DNA of 64,000 nucleotides from Planctomycetota bacterium (GCA_024274785.1 JAJSAM010000039.1:50558-114557), one strand, 5' to 3'; positions 27,246 through 38,374 are shown, counted from the first letter of the stretch. The notes: generated by a model from the sequence alone, not told the origin. Numbers and translations: made by a program.

Positions 27246-29357
27246 ATGACAGCCGGGGCGGTGCTGGCGTACTCGGGCCTGGCGTACGTGGGACCGGGAG
27301 CGGGATTCGCCGTGGCGCCGCTCTTGTGGGGGCTCTTCATCGGGCTCTTCATCCTGGCGCTCGTCATCGCGATGCCCTTCCTCGTTGTATCGAGGCTTTT
27401 CTCCCGCTACGTGCTCGGCTGGCGGCCGCCCACCGGAAGCGCCAGACGGGTGATCGTCATCGGCTTCGACGGCCTGGACCCCGGGCTTGCCCGCCGTTAC
27501 ATGCGTCGCGGGCTCCTGCCGAACTTCAGCCGCCTGGCCGAGGAGGGGAGCTTCTCGCCGCTCGACATCTCCATCCCCTCGATCAGCCCGTCCTCCTGGT
27601 CGACCTTCATGACCGGGGCGGATGCCTCGCGCCACAACATCTACGACTTCCTGACCCGCGACCCCTGCACCATGAACCCGGTGCTCTCCTCGGCGAAGAT
27701 CGAGGAGGCGAAGCGTGTCCTGCCGATCGGGAAGTTCCGGATCCCGCTCTCCCGGCCGGTGGTGAAGCTCCTGCGGAAGAGCAAGCCGTTCTGGAAAGTG
27801 CTCTCCGAGAACCGGATCTTCTCCTCCATCATCCGGGTGCCGATCACGTTCCCACCCGACCGATTCAAGGGAGTGATGCTCTCCGGAATGTGCGTGCCCG
27901 ACCTGCGCGGCACCCAGGGGACCTTCTCGTTTTTCACGACCGGGGCGGTCGAGGACGTGGCCGAGCCGGGGATGGGCTACGGCGGCGATGATTGCCAGGG
28001 CGTGGTGGCGCGGGTCACGCGTGAAGGAGACCTGGTGCGGGGAGAGATCACCGGACCGAAGAATACGGTGAGAGATGGCGCGGCCGAGGCGAAGCTCGGG
28101 TTCACCGCGCGAGTCGACGACGCGGGTGACGGGGTTCGGCTGTACGTGGCCGGGCAGAAGCTCGAGCTGCCCTTGCGGACTTTCTCTCCCTGGATCCGCC
28201 TGACGTTCAAGCTGGCGCCGGGCGTGGCGGCGGTGGGGATCGTCCGCTTCTATCTCACCTCGCTCGATCCGGAGTTCGGCCTCTACATGACGCCGATCCA
28301 CATCGATCCCGAGAAGCCGTCGCTGCCGATCAGCCATCCGCTGATCTACTCCGTCTACCTCGCTCGGAGAAACGGCCCGTTCGCGACGCTCGGTCTCGCC
28401 GAGGATACCTGGGCGCTGAACGAACGTGTCCTCGATGAGCAGGCGTTCCTCGACCAGGTCTGGCTGAACCACGAGGAGAGGGAGCGGCAGCTCTTCACCG
28501 CGCTCGAAACGACCCGGCAGGGCTGTGTTACGGTGGTCTTCGATACCTCCGACCGCATCCAGCACATGTTCTTCCGGTACCTCCACCGGGATCATCCGGC
28601 CAACGCGGGGAAGGACACGACGAAGCACGCCGGCGCCATCGAAGAGATGTACGTGCGGCTCGACGGACTGCTTGGGCGTGCTCGCGAGAAGCTGAAGCCG
28701 GACGACGCCCTCATCGTGCTTTCCGATCACGGTTTCTGCTCCTTCAAGCGCGGTGTGAACCTGAACTCCTGGCTGCACCGGGAGGGGTATCTGCACCTGC
28801 TGCCGGACCGTGCGGAATCCGGCGACTGGCTCGATGGCGTGGACTGGGCGCGGACGAAGGTGTTCGGGCTGGGGCTCACCGGTCTGTTCCTGAATCGTCG
28901 CGGACGCGAGGCGGAGGGGATCGTCGATCCCGGGGACGAAGCCCGGGCGCTCAAACGGGAGATCATCGGGAAGCTGATGGAGCTCAGGGATCCTGAAGGT
29001 GACCGGCGTGTGATCCGGGCGATGTACGATGCTGAAGAGGTGTACGACGGGCCCTACCGCGACGACGCTCCGGACCTGATGATCGGTTACGAGCGGGGTT
29101 ACCGGAACTCCTGGGAAGCGGCGGTGGGCCGGGTGACGGCGGACGTGATCACCGACAATGAGAAGTCCTGGAGCGGCGATCACTGCGTGGACCCGAAGGT
29201 GGTGCCCGGCGTGCTCTTCACCGACCGGCAGCTCCCCCGTACGCGCCCGCTGCCGAAGATGGAGGACCTCGCCCCGACCATTCTCGCCCTGCTCGGGGTC
29301 GCGCCGCCCGCGTACATGACCGGTGCGTCTCTTTTTCACGAGGGGGACGAGCGATGA
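27246..29357 (+). CDS. Membrane-anchored alkaline-phosphatase-superfamily phosphodiesterase/pyrophosphatase
   Basis: 703 residues. An N-terminal membrane segment (about 25-58) is followed by a type I phosphodiesterase/nucleotide pyrophosphatase fold. Metal- and active-site motifs are VIVIGFDGLDPGLA (first Asp), PSSWSTFMTGADASRHNIYDF (nucleophile region), DTSDRIQHMFF, VLSDHGFCSFKRGVNLNSWL and SWSGDHCVDPKVVPGVLF. The substrate is unknown, though such proteins can transfer or hydrolyse phospho-groups of lipids or nucleotides at the outer side of the membrane. The start follows the moxR stop by one base and the end overlaps the next gene (ATGA), so it is one operon. Confidence 0.87.
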   Translation: MTAGAVLAYSGLAYVGPGAGFAVAPLLWGLFIGLFILALVIAMPFLVVSRLFSRYVLGWRPPTGSARRVIVIGFDGLDPGLARRYMRRGLLPNFSRLAEEGSFSPLDISIPSISPSSWSTFMTGADASRHNIYDFLTRDPCTMNPVLSSAKIEEAKRVLPIGKFRIPLSRPVVKLLRKSKPFWKVLSENRIFSSIIRVPITFPPDRFKGVMLSGMCVPDLRGTQGTFSFFTTGAVEDVAEPGMGYGGDDCQGVVARVTREGDLVRGEITGPKNTVRDGAAEAKLGFTARVDDAGDGVRLYVAGQKLELPLRTFSPWIRLTFKLAPGVAAVGIVRFYLTSLDPEFGLYMTPIHIDPEKPSLPISHPLIYSVYLARRNGPFATLGLAEDTWALNERVLDEQAFLDQVWLNHEERERQLFTALETTRQGCVTVVFDTSDRIQHMFFRYLHRDHPANAGKDTTKHAGAIEEMYVRLDGLLGRAREKLKPDDALIVLSDHGFCSFKRGVNLNSWLHREGYLHLLPDRAESGDWLDGVDWARTKVFGLGLTGLFLNRRGREAEGIVDPGDEARALKREIIGKLMELRDPEGDRRVIRAMYDAEEVYDGPYRDDAPDLMIGYERGYRNSWEAAVGRVTADVITDNEKSWSGDHCVDPKVVPGVLFTDRQLPRTRPLPKMEDLAPTILALLGVAPPAYMTGASLFHEGDER

Positions 29358-31333
29358 GCGTGCGGGTGGTCCTGCTGCTGTTTCTCAGCCTCGTGCTCGG
29401 CGCCTGCGGTGGCGACGGACCTCCCGATCCCTACCCGGTGAAGGTCTTCATCTTCGGCTTCGACGGCATGGAGCCCACCATCGTCGAGGAGGAGATGGCG
29501 GCCGGCAACATGCCCAACTTCTCGCGTCTTTCAAAGCAGGGAGGCTATTCCCGGCTCGGGACATCGCTGCCCCCCGAGAGCCCGGTGGCCTGGGCCAGTT
29601 TCAACACCGGCGCCGGCCCGGGCGTCCACGGAACCTTCGACTTCATCCACGGGAAGCTGACCGACCAGGGGGTTTCCCTCCTGAACGCCACCTCCCGATC
29701 CACGGAACCCGCGAGTTTCCTGTCCGCGTTCGGCTACCGTCTTCCGCTCGACGGCGGGACCGAGCTGCTGGTGCGCGGGAAGTTCTTCTGGGAGCGGCTG
29801 GCCAGGCGGGGCATCCCGGTCTCGATCGTGCGGGTGCCGAGCAACTATCCGCCGCGCGGATCCGGCGCCCGGACGTTCTCGGGTATGGGCACGCCCGACC
29901 TCCTCGGCACCTACGGCGTGTTCTCGTACTACACCGACGACCCGCCGCTGAACGCGCTCGAGATGCGGCAGTCCGGGGCCGCCCACGTGATCTCGCTCGA
30001 TCGGGCCGACGGTGTGATCGAGACCGTCCTGCGGGGGCCGCGAAACGTCTGCCTCCCACCGGCGAGGGAGGGGTTGCCGAGCCCCTACGCCACCGTGCCG
30101 CTCCGAATCTACCCGGATGCGGAACGGGGCGTCGCGCGCATCGACGTGGACGATCGGATCGTCATCCTCTCGCGGGGCGAGTGGAGCGAATGGGTGCCGG
30201 TCCGGTTTCCTCTCATCCCGGGCTGGTCCGACATCGCCGGGATCGTCCGTCTCTACCTGAAGGAGGTCGGCCCTCACCTGCGGCTCTACATTTCACCGGT
30301 GAATGTGGACCCGGTCGATCCGGCGGTGGCCATTTCCACCCCCGCGAATGCCAGTCGGCACCTGGCGGACGCGATCGGGCGGTACTACACCCAGGGCATG
30401 GCGGAGGATACGCAGGCAAACCGCTTCGAGGTTTTCGACACCGGGGAGTTCCTGCACCAGGCGGAGTTGGTGCTGGATGAGCGCCGACGGATGCTCGACC
30501 ACGAGGTCACCCGGTTCAACGCGGTCGGCGGCGCGACCTTCTTCTACTTCTCGACGACCGACCTGACCGCTCACATGCTCTTCAAGTACATGGACGAGCG
30601 GCACCCGGCCTACGATGCGGCGGGGGCTGAGCGCTTCGGCGGGAGACTTCGGGAGATCTACCGGGAGATGGACCGGATTCTGGGCGGCGCCGTGGCGAAG
30701 CTGCCCCCCGACACCCGGATCGTGGTGATGAGCGATCACGGCTTCAAGTCGTTTCGGCGGCAGCTCAGCCTGAACACCTGGCTCCTCGAGCATGGGTTCC
30801 TGTTCCTCCGCCGGCCGGATCGGCAGGGCAAGGGCAAGAGCTTCAACAATGTGGATTTCTCGAGGACGAAGGCCTATGCGCTCGGTTTCTCCGGGATCTA
30901 CCTGAACCCGGCGGCCTGCCCGGACCCGGAGGGGACGAAGACCGAGATCATCCGGGGACTTCTCGCGCTGAGGGATCCGAAGGACGGCGCGCGGGTGGTC
31001 AAGGCGGTGCATCGCCGGGAAGATGCCTATCACGGGGCGATGGCCGGGAAGGCGCCCGACCTGATCGTGGGTTTCGACCTCCACTATGGTTGCGCGGAGT
31101 CCTCGGTGCTCGGGACGGTGCCGCGCGAGCTGTTCGCGGACGTTACCGACGCCTGGAGCGGCAGCCACCTGATGGACCCTTCGGTGGTGCCGGGGATTCT
31201 CCTCGTGAACGGACCGATTACGGTTCCGGACCCGGAGCTGATCGACCTGACGAAGAGCATCCTCCATGAGTTCGACATCGAAGCGCCGGAACTCGAAGGC
31301 CGGCGGATCTGGGAGCGGAGGGCGAGAAAGTGA
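29354..31333 (+). CDS. Lipoprotein alkaline-phosphatase-superfamily phosphodiesterase
   Basis: 659 residues, a paralogue of the preceding protein but with a lipobox LGAC (Cys at about 17) instead of a membrane anchor. Motifs are IFGFDGMEPTIV, PVAWASFNTGAGPGVHGTFDF, FSTTDLTAHMLFKY, VMSDHGFKSFRRQLSLNTWL and AWSGSHLMDPSVVPGILLV. The metal ligands Asp and His are all present, so it is probably active, on the periplasmic side. The nucleophile position differs (WASF against WSTF), so the two may have different substrates. It overlaps its neighbours by ATGA and GTGA. Confidence 0.87.
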   Translation: MSVRVVLLLFLSLVLGACGGDGPPDPYPVKVFIFGFDGMEPTIVEEEMAAGNMPNFSRLSKQGGYSRLGTSLPPESPVAWASFNTGAGPGVHGTFDFIHGKLTDQGVSLLNATSRSTEPASFLSAFGYRLPLDGGTELLVRGKFFWERLARRGIPVSIVRVPSNYPPRGSGARTFSGMGTPDLLGTYGVFSYYTDDPPLNALEMRQSGAAHVISLDRADGVIETVLRGPRNVCLPPAREGLPSPYATVPLRIYPDAERGVARIDVDDRIVILSRGEWSEWVPVRFPLIPGWSDIAGIVRLYLKEVGPHLRLYISPVNVDPVDPAVAISTPANASRHLADAIGRYYTQGMAEDTQANRFEVFDTGEFLHQAELVLDERRRMLDHEVTRFNAVGGATFFYFSTTDLTAHMLFKYMDERHPAYDAAGAERFGGRLREIYREMDRILGGAVAKLPPDTRIVVMSDHGFKSFRRQLSLNTWLLEHGFLFLRRPDRQGKGKSFNNVDFSRTKAYALGFSGIYLNPAACPDPEGTKTEIIRGLLALRDPKDGARVVKAVHRREDAYHGAMAGKAPDLIVGFDLHYGCAESSVLGTVPRELFADVTDAWSGSHLMDPSVVPGILLVNGPITVPDPELIDLTKSILHEFDIEAPELEGRRIWERRARK

Positions 31334-31539
31334 TCGGCGGCAAGGGCAAACTCAAACTGGATCCCGAACTCCTCCTGCGGGCGAAGAGAGCCGCCGCGAC
31401 GGCCGGCTACTCGACGGTGGAGGAGTTCGTGGCGCACGTCCTCGATCGGGAAATAGGGAAGATCGAAGGCGTTGAACGTGAATCGGATGACGCCGATGCG
31501 CTGAAAGAGCGCCTGAAAGGACTGGGTTACATCAGTTGA
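31330..31539 (+). CDS. Small ribbon-helix-helix-like protein
   Basis: 69 residues. The N-terminal part KLKLDPELLLRAKRAAATAGYSTVEEFVAHVLDREI (shown here only as LDPELLLRAK and STVEEFVAHVL) has the strand-helix-turn-helix pattern of CopG/Arc-type proteins, followed by an acidic helix and a basic end KERLKGLGYIS. It may be a DNA-binding or protein-binding regulator of the phosphodiesterase operon, but the fold is inferred from pattern only. Start GTG 31330 overlaps the previous TGA; its own TGA overlaps the next TTG. Confidence 0.65.
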   Translation: MIGGKGKLKLDPELLLRAKRAAATAGYSTVEEFVAHVLDREIGKIEGVERESDDADALKERLKGLGYIS

Positions 31540-32291
31540 TCCGGGTGATCGACACATTGCTTGGTTGGATCATCGACCTGTTCGCTCCGCTCGGGGCGGT
31601 GGTGGTGATCCTGGTCTTTGCCATGCTGGTCGCTGCGCTCAGCCTGCTCGTCTTCAAGTTCACGAGCAACCAGGAGGGCATTAGGCGCGGGAAGGCGAAG
31701 ATGAAGGCCGGGGTGCTCGGGGTGCTCCTGTTTCGCCATGACCTCAGGCGGATGCTTCGGGAGATGATCGGATCGCTGCTTTTGAGCCTGGCGAACCTCC
31801 GATTTCTGATCGTGCCGATGCTGGTGATGATCGTGCCGCTCTGGGTGCTGTTCGTCTACCTCGACCTGCGGCTCGGTTACCGGCCCCTGCGGGTGGGGGA
31901 GAGCGTGGTGGTGCGGGTGCACGGCGTGACCGATGGTGTCGATCTCCGCGCCCGGGACGGACTCTCCGTCACCTCTTCGGGAGTGCGTATCCCGGCCCTT
32001 CGGGAGGTGGATTTCCGCATCCGGGTCGATGCGCCCGGAGAGCACGTCGTCGAAGTCCACGTGGGCGATGAGGTGCAACTGATGCGGGTCTGCGCCACCC
32101 CGCCCCTGAGCCTGCTTCCGCCGCGCGGGGAGGTGCCGGAAGGACGGTCACAGATCCGGCTGCTGGAACTCGCCTACGAACGGGTTACGCACGAGTTTCT
32201 CGGCATCGAGTGGGCGTGGTGGTTGCTCCTCATCGTATTCATGTTGCCGGCTCTCTTCGCGCTGCGGCGCCCGTTTGGGGTAGACTTCTGA
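31536..32291 (+). CDS. Integral membrane protein, possibly YidC/Oxa1-superfamily-like
   Basis: 251 residues. Transmembrane segments are predicted at about 12-40, 85-112 and 226-244. The first is followed by a basic stretch GIRRGKAKMKAG and RHDLRRMLREM, then a paired hydrophobic hairpin, which recalls the TM1-coil-TM2/3 layout of DUF106/Oxa1-type insertases. A beta-rich periplasmic domain lies at about 115-220 (VGESVVVRVHG, VDFRIRVDAPGEHVVEVHVGDE). Only the topology supports the insertase idea. TTG 31536 overlaps the preceding stop. It is the last gene of the MoxR-phosphodiesterase string. Confidence 0.6.
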   Translation: MIRVIDTLLGWIIDLFAPLGAVVVILVFAMLVAALSLLVFKFTSNQEGIRRGKAKMKAGVLGVLLFRHDLRRMLREMIGSLLLSLANLRFLIVPMLVMIVPLWVLFVYLDLRLGYRPLRVGESVVVRVHGVTDGVDLRARDGLSVTSSGVRIPALREVDFRIRVDAPGEHVVEVHVGDEVQLMRVCATPPLSLLPPRGEVPEGRSQIRLLELAYERVTHEFLGIEWAWWLLLIVFMLPALFALRRPFGVDF

Positions 32292-32324
32292 AGTTCAGGG
32301 TCGATCCTGATCCGGAGGTGTGCG

Positions 32325-33122
32325 ATGTCCACCCGACTGATGTTACCCCTGTTGGCCGTGCTTGTCCTGGCTGTCCCGGTCCTGGGCGAGGAGGAGCCCA
32401 CGGTCAAGCCGGCCACGGCCAAGGAGCTGAAGCACGAACTCAAGGTCTTCAAGAGAGACTTCGACACCGAGGACATCGACTTCAAGCTCGATTCCCTGAT
32501 TCGGCTCAGCAAGTGCGTTCACAAGGATGTCGTGAAGAAGCTCCTCTTCATCGGCCTGAAGGACCGGGATCTTTTCGTGCGCGCGGAGGCGATCAAGGGC
32601 CTTGCCAACCAGGTCATCTACGGAGAGATGATTGGCCGGAAGCTCCAGCCTCTCCTGAAGGATGACGACCTCGACCCGAAGATCCTGACGGAGGTCCTGA
32701 TCACCCTCCGCAAGCTCGACTACCGCCGGGGCTGGAAGGAGACCATCGACCTGATGTCCCACGACGACGACGACGTGGTCGTGGAGGTCTTCCGGTACAT
32801 CGGCGCGTGGAAGGAGCTTCGGGCCTGTCTCGAAGTGCAGGGCTTCTGGGACGCCTATCCCACCGAGGGTAACTGGTCCACCGGATCGGTCCGTGTGGAC
32901 ACCGGCGCGGAAGGGACCACTGACCAGCGTGCGGCCAAGGCCAAGTGGATGGCCAAGTATGGCGGCCGCCGGAAACAGCGCGCCCGCCCGAAATGCGTGA
33001 AGGCGCTGAAGGCCGCGGTGAAGGAGATGACCGGTGTGGAACTGAAGAAACCGGACGAGTTCCGGACCTGGCGGTCGGACCATAAGATGGAGATTCGGGC
33101 CGCCAAACGCCGTCGGAACTGA
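32325..33122 (+). CDS. Secreted HEAT-repeat protein
   Basis: 265 residues. Signal peptide 1-21 (ending VLGEE) and helical repeats: LDSLIRLSKCVHKDVVKKLL, LFVRAEAIKGLANQVI, ILTEVLITLRKLDYR, VVVEVFRYIGAWKEL, as in HEAT/PBS scaffolds. The C-terminus is basic (PKCVKALKAAVKEMTG, AAKRRRN). Probably a periplasmic protein-binding scaffold with unknown partner. ATG 32325 follows CGGAGGTG. A TAGACT at 33146-33151 after it may begin the cyclophilin transcript. Confidence 0.75.
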   Translation: MSTRLMLPLLAVLVLAVPVLGEEEPTVKPATAKELKHELKVFKRDFDTEDIDFKLDSLIRLSKCVHKDVVKKLLFIGLKDRDLFVRAEAIKGLANQVIYGEMIGRKLQPLLKDDDLDPKILTEVLITLRKLDYRRGWKETIDLMSHDDDDVVVEVFRYIGAWKELRACLEVQGFWDAYPTEGNWSTGSVRVDTGAEGTTDQRAAKAKWMAKYGGRRKQRARPKCVKALKAAVKEMTGVELKKPDEFRTWRSDHKMEIRAAKRRRN

Positions 33123-33202
33123 CTTCGGCGGCGGCATCTCTCGGTTAGACTCTTGCGCTTTCCGGGCATCAGCCCGATGACTGTCAATCCCTGGAGAACA
33201 AG

Positions 33203-33712
33203 ATGAGCGATCCGCTTCCCCGTATCGAGATGAAAACCAGCAAGGGCACCATCCTGCTGGAGATGTTCGAGGACGATGCCCCGAACACCGTCGCCAACTT
33301 CGTGAACCTGGCGGAGACCGGTTTCTACGACGGCATCCTCTTCCACCGCGTGATCCCGAACTTCGTGATCCAGGCCGGCGACCCGCAGACGAAGGACGAG
33401 AACCTCCGTTCGCGCTGGGGCACCGGCGGTCCGGGCTACTGCATCGACTGTGAGACCGCGGGCGGCAACCAGGTCCACCAGCCGAAGGTCCTCTCCATGG
33501 CTCATGCCGGCCTGAATACCGGCGGCAGCCAGTTCTTCATCACCCACACCACGACTCCGCACCTGGACGGCAAGCACACTGTCTTTGGCAAGGTGGTCGA
33601 GGGCGAGGAGATCGTTGACGCGATCGACGAGGGCGACGTGATCGAGAAGCTCACGGTTCTGACGAAGCGCGACCACGACTACCTCCCGGCGAAGAACAAC
33701 GTGGAGCGGTAG
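33203..33712 (+). CDS. ppiB: Cyclophilin-type peptidyl-prolyl cis-trans isomerase
   Basis: 169 residues, cytosolic (no signal peptide). Conserved cyclophilin segments are [40 protein letters not shown] with the catalytic Arg in [33 protein letters not shown] (substrate-binding Gln/Phe) and [15 protein letters not shown]. It assists protein folding by isomerising Xaa-Pro bonds. Located between a HEAT protein and the convergent zinc-ribbon gene. Stop is TAG, followed directly by a perfect palindromic repeat. Confidence 0.95.
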   Translation: MSDPLPRIEMKTSKGTILLEMFEDDAPNTVANFVNLAETGFYDGILFHRVIPNFVIQAGDPQTKDENLRSRWGTGGPGYCIDCETAGGNQVHQPKVLSMAHAGLNTGGSQFFITHTTTPHLDGKHTVFGKVVEGEEIVDAIDEGDVIEKLTVLTKRDHDYLPAKNNVER

Positions 33713-33733
33713 TCCAAACCGTCCGCCAGCCCC

Positions 33734-33767
33734 CTCGGAGGGTCGAGACGGCGCTCGACCCTCCGAG
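33734..33767. terminator. Perfect 13-base palindrome after ppiB
   Basis: CTCGGAGGGTCGA (33734-33746) and its exact reverse complement (33755-33767) flank an 8-base loop GACGGCGC. It lies 22 bases after the ppiB stop. There is no T-run; it belongs to the repeat family described at 33794 and may act as a terminator or only as a repeat. Confidence 0.55.
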
Positions 33768-33793
33768 GCGGCTGCGATGCTCTTTGGCGGTTG

Positions 33794-33850
33794 GGACGGC
33801 GGGTCGTTTTCCGGCACAGGCGGGACTGGTCGAGACGGCGCTCGACCCTC
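33794..33850. repeat. 57-base dispersed repeat, copy A
   Basis: This stretch is identical to 51626-51682. A related inverted piece occurs near 51500-51530 and shorter relatives at 53237-53256 and 63405-63427. The core is GGTCGA-GACGGCGC-TCGACC, foldable. Read on the minus strand several copies would encode an S-E-G-R-A-P-S-R-P string, a typical mark of intergenic repeats in such genomes, not a protein. Confidence 0.7.
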
Positions 33851-33858
33851 TGAGTGCC

Positions 33859-34172
33859 CTAAGCCGCCGCAGGCGGCTTGGGACACTGGCACTTCCAGCA
33901 GTTGTGGAAGCGCCCCGGGACCACCACTTTGCATGCCGGGCAGATCCACTCTTCTTCCTCGGGCGGGGCGGGGAAGACCACGGTGCCGCAGTTCGGGCAG
34001 CGATGGCCGGTCGCGCCGTCGCGGTCGCCGACCCAGAGGTCTTGCGGTTCGGCCCCGGCCTCCTCGAAAGACAGCGGCAGTCCGAACGACCCGAAAGCGT
34101 GGTTGTGCCACTTCTCGCCCTGGTTGCCGAAGGCACCCTCGGTCATCGCCGTATCGCAGGAGGGACAATGCA

Positions 34173-34173
<1 letters not shown>
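33859..34173 (-). CDS. Small zinc-ribbon protein
   Basis: 104 residues with four Cys pairs: CPSC at residue 3, CPNC at about 59, CPAC at about 78 and CWKC near the end. These can form two zinc ribbons around a short linker. The intervening FGSFGLPLSF has no recognised motif. The ATG overlaps the pyrI stop by one base (TGATG), so it is co-translated with pyrBI; whether it contributes to pyrimidine regulation is unknown. Stop is TAG, adjoining the dispersed repeat. Confidence 0.7.
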
Positions 34174-35653
<1,480 letters not shown>

Positions 35654-35657
<4 letters not shown>

Positions 35658-37252
35658 GCGCGGGGCAGAGTGACGCGGAACTCGGCGCCGGCGCCGGGCT
35701 CGGAATCGACCTCGATCGTGCCACCGTGCTCGTGCACGATCTTCCGGGAGATCGCCAGCCCGAAGCCGGTGCCCTTCGACCCCTTCGTGGAGAAAAGCAG
35801 GTCGAAAACCTGCTCCTTGTGCTCCGGATCGATCCCGGGGCCGTTGTCCCGGACGAGGATGACGGCGTGGTCCGAATCCGGAGTGAGTGTCTTGACGAGG
35901 ATGCGGCCATTCTCCCACCCGACGGCATCGAGTGCGTTGCCGATCAGATTGCTGAGCACGCGGTCGATGGCGGTTTCCTCGATCGGGACGTCGCCGAGGT
36001 CGGGGTCGAATTCCGTGAGGATCTCAGCGCCGCGTTCCTCGGCACTGCCCCGATAGCGATCGCAGACCTGCGTCACCAGGGAGCAGAGGTCCGTTGGCTC
36101 CCGCATCGGTTCCCGCTCCTTGGAGTAGGAGACCATGTCCTCCACGAGGCGGCCGATCGTGTCCGTACCGTCCCGTACCAGGTCCCAGGCCTCGCCGAGG
36201 TCGTCGCTGCCCGTTTCGGCGATGATGCGGTCCAGCATGAAAGCGCCGCTGCGCAGGGCCACCATGATGTTGCGGATATCGTGGGAGAGCCCGGCCATCA
36301 CCCCGCCGATTGCCGCCAGACGCTCGGCCTGCAGGTTCTCCTTCGTCAACTGCAGGTTTTCGAGGGCCACGCCGCCGAGGGTACCGAGGGTGCTGAGCAG
36401 TTCGAGGTCCTCACGCTTGAACACCCCGCGCTCGAGCTGCGTGTCCACGTAAAGCGCGCCGAGAATCCGGCTCTTGCCCCGCAGCGGTACGCACATCGCC
36501 GCCTGGATGCCCTGCAGGATCACGGATTGGCCATCCCGGAACCGCGCATCGCTCCCCGCATCGGACGTGAGGAGGGACAGGCCCTTCCCGATCGTCTCCT
36601 CGATGATCGTGCGGGAGACGCTGAACTCGCCGGAGGGTCCTCGCGATCGAGCGGCCCGGACCGCCAGTTCACCACCGTCGGTGAGGGACACCAGGCAGGC
36701 CCGGTCGGCGGGGAGCACGTCGAACAGCAGGTCCAGGATCCGCACGCAGAGGTCGCCTTCCGTCGTGGCGGTGAGCAGGATGTTGCCGACCTCGTGAATG
36801 ACCGCCAGGCTGCGGCTGGCCTGTGCCAGCGCCTGGAAGGTCGCAGCGCGCTGCGCGGTGTCCTGAAGCATCGACTGGCCGGTGTCGATCGAGGTGAGCA
36901 CCTGCGCCCGGTCTTCGTCCGGTTCGCGGAACGTGACGGTGGTTTCGTCGGCGTGGCCTTCCAGCGTGACCCTGACCTGGACCGGGCCGAGGGCAATCAC
37001 GTCCCCGTGATCGATGCGCCGGGGGTCCTCGATCCGCTCCCGGTTGACCCAGGTGCCGTTCCTGGAATTGAGGTCGGTGAGAATCAGCCCGATCCCATCG
37101 ACTTTCGCCTCGGCATGGGTGCCGGAGACCAGACCATGTGACAGGACCACGTCGCAGACCGGTGCGCGGCCGAGCCGGATCATCTCCCCTTCTGTCAGTC
37201 TCACCACCTGATGATCGCCGTCCTGGTCGAACTCGAGGCGGTAGCGCCGCAT
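35654..37252 (-). CDS. FHA-GAF sensor histidine kinase
   Basis: 532 residues, cytoplasmic, no membrane segment. An FHA domain (about 1-95: IRLGRAPVCDVVLSHGLVSG, LNSRNGTWVNRE) binds phosphothreonine. A GAF domain (about 140-300) follows, then HisKA with LSHDIRNIMVALRSG (phospho-acceptor His) and HATPase_c with NLIGNALDAVG (N box), DNGPGIDPEHKEQVF (G1) and GTGFGLAISRKIVHEHGG (G2). FHA at the front couples it to a Ser/Thr kinase signal. There is no response regulator in the window. ATG 37252 immediately follows the ParA stop, so the two are an operon. Confidence 0.93.
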
Positions 37253-38194
37253 TCAGTCGGCTCCTCCGACCACGTTGTCGGGAGGCCGGGGCTCGTCGGG
37301 GAGAGGTATCGGCGCGACCGGCGCCACCTCCGGTACGGCCGCGGGAAGATCATCGAACTCGATGGGCTCGCCGCACAGCCGCAGCTCGAACCATTCGATG
37401 TCTTCGAGGTCGTCTTCGGTGAGTGCGCCGAGCAGTTCGCGGGCCAGTCGCCGGTAGTCCTTCGCGCCGTTGCTCGACTTGTCGTACTCGAGGATCGACT
37501 TGCCGTGCGACGGCGCTTCCGCCAGGCGGACGTTCACCCGGATCATCGTCCGGCATACCTTGTCCTTGAAGTACGAGCGGATCTCGCTGAGCACCTCGGC
37601 GGTGAGCTTCGTGCGCAGGTCGGCGATGGAGGGGATGATCGCCGAGAGCCGGAGCATGGGGTTGAGCCGCTTCTTCACCAGTTCGACGACCTCGAGCAGC
37701 TTCGACATGCCGCGCATCGCGAAGTACTGGGTCTGGATGGGAATCATCACCTCCGTGACGGTGGTGAGCGCGTTCAGAGAGAGCAGACCGAGGCTCGGCG
37801 GGCAGTCGATCAGAATGAAGTCGTAGCGATCCTCGTCGGGAAGCCGGAGGACGTGCTCGTCGATCGCCCGCTTCAGCAGCGTTTCGCGGCCCATCTCCTG
37901 CACGAGCTCGATCTCCGCACCGGAGAGATCGATTCCGGAGGGGAGCAGCGAGAGCCCGGGCTGGCTCGTCTCATAGATGGCCTCGGAGGCGGTGACCTGG
38001 CCTGTCAGCACGTCATAGATGGTGGGCGTGGGCTCCTCGATGCTCGGATCGAGGTGCGTGGTCAGGTTGGCCTGGGGGTCGTTGTCCACCACGAGGACCT
38101 TGAAGCCCCGTTCCGCGAAGGCCGCGCCCAGGTTGGCCACGGTGGTCGTCTTCCCTACGCCGCCCTTCTGATTCATGAAGGCGATACGCCGCAT
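37253..38194 (-). CDS. ParA-family ATPase
   Basis: 313 residues. Deviant Walker A MNQKGGVGKTTTVANLG, switch I NDPQANLTTHLDP, Walker B FILIDCPPSLGLLSLNAL and QYFAMRGMSKLLEV are typical of ParA/Soj. A C-terminal tail (about 260-313) is acidic then Pro-rich, LPDEPRPPDN. No parB follows; it is instead directly joined to an FHA-histidine-kinase gene, so it may position a signalling complex rather than segregate DNA. ATG 38194 is six bases after a TACGAA box without ribosome site; ATG 38212 in frame is an alternative. Confidence 0.9.
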   Translation of the reverse strand: MRRIAFMNQKGGVGKTTTVANLGAAFAERGFKVLVVDNDPQANLTTHLDPSIEEPTPTIYDVLTGQVTASEAIYETSQPGLSLLPSGIDLSGAEIELVQEMGRETLLKRAIDEHVLRLPDEDRYDFILIDCPPSLGLLSLNALTTVTEVMIPIQTQYFAMRGMSKLLEVVELVKKRLNPMLRLSAIIPSIADLRTKLTAEVLSEIRSYFKDKVCRTMIRVNVRLAEAPSHGKSILEYDKSSNGAKDYRRLARELLGALTEDDLEDIEWFELRLCGEPIEFDDLPAAVPEVAPVAPIPLPDEPRPPDNVVGGAD

Positions 38195-38374
38195 GGGACA
38201 TTCGTAACCCATCAAGGGGGCTGCGAGCAAGGACCGGAGGCGCGAGCGGGGCGGGGGCCCGATCTTTCCGACGGCTTCGAGCTGCTCCGCGTGAAGGTGG
38301 GGTGGAGCACGGCCACCGAAAAACAACCTCCCGATGATCGCGCATCCGGGCCGAAGGCCACCAGCAATCGATGG

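Noticed and set aside
27132..29339. Minus-strand frame of 735 codons
   Set aside because: Antisense to the first phosphodiesterase, composition rich in His/Arg/Gly typical of shadows.
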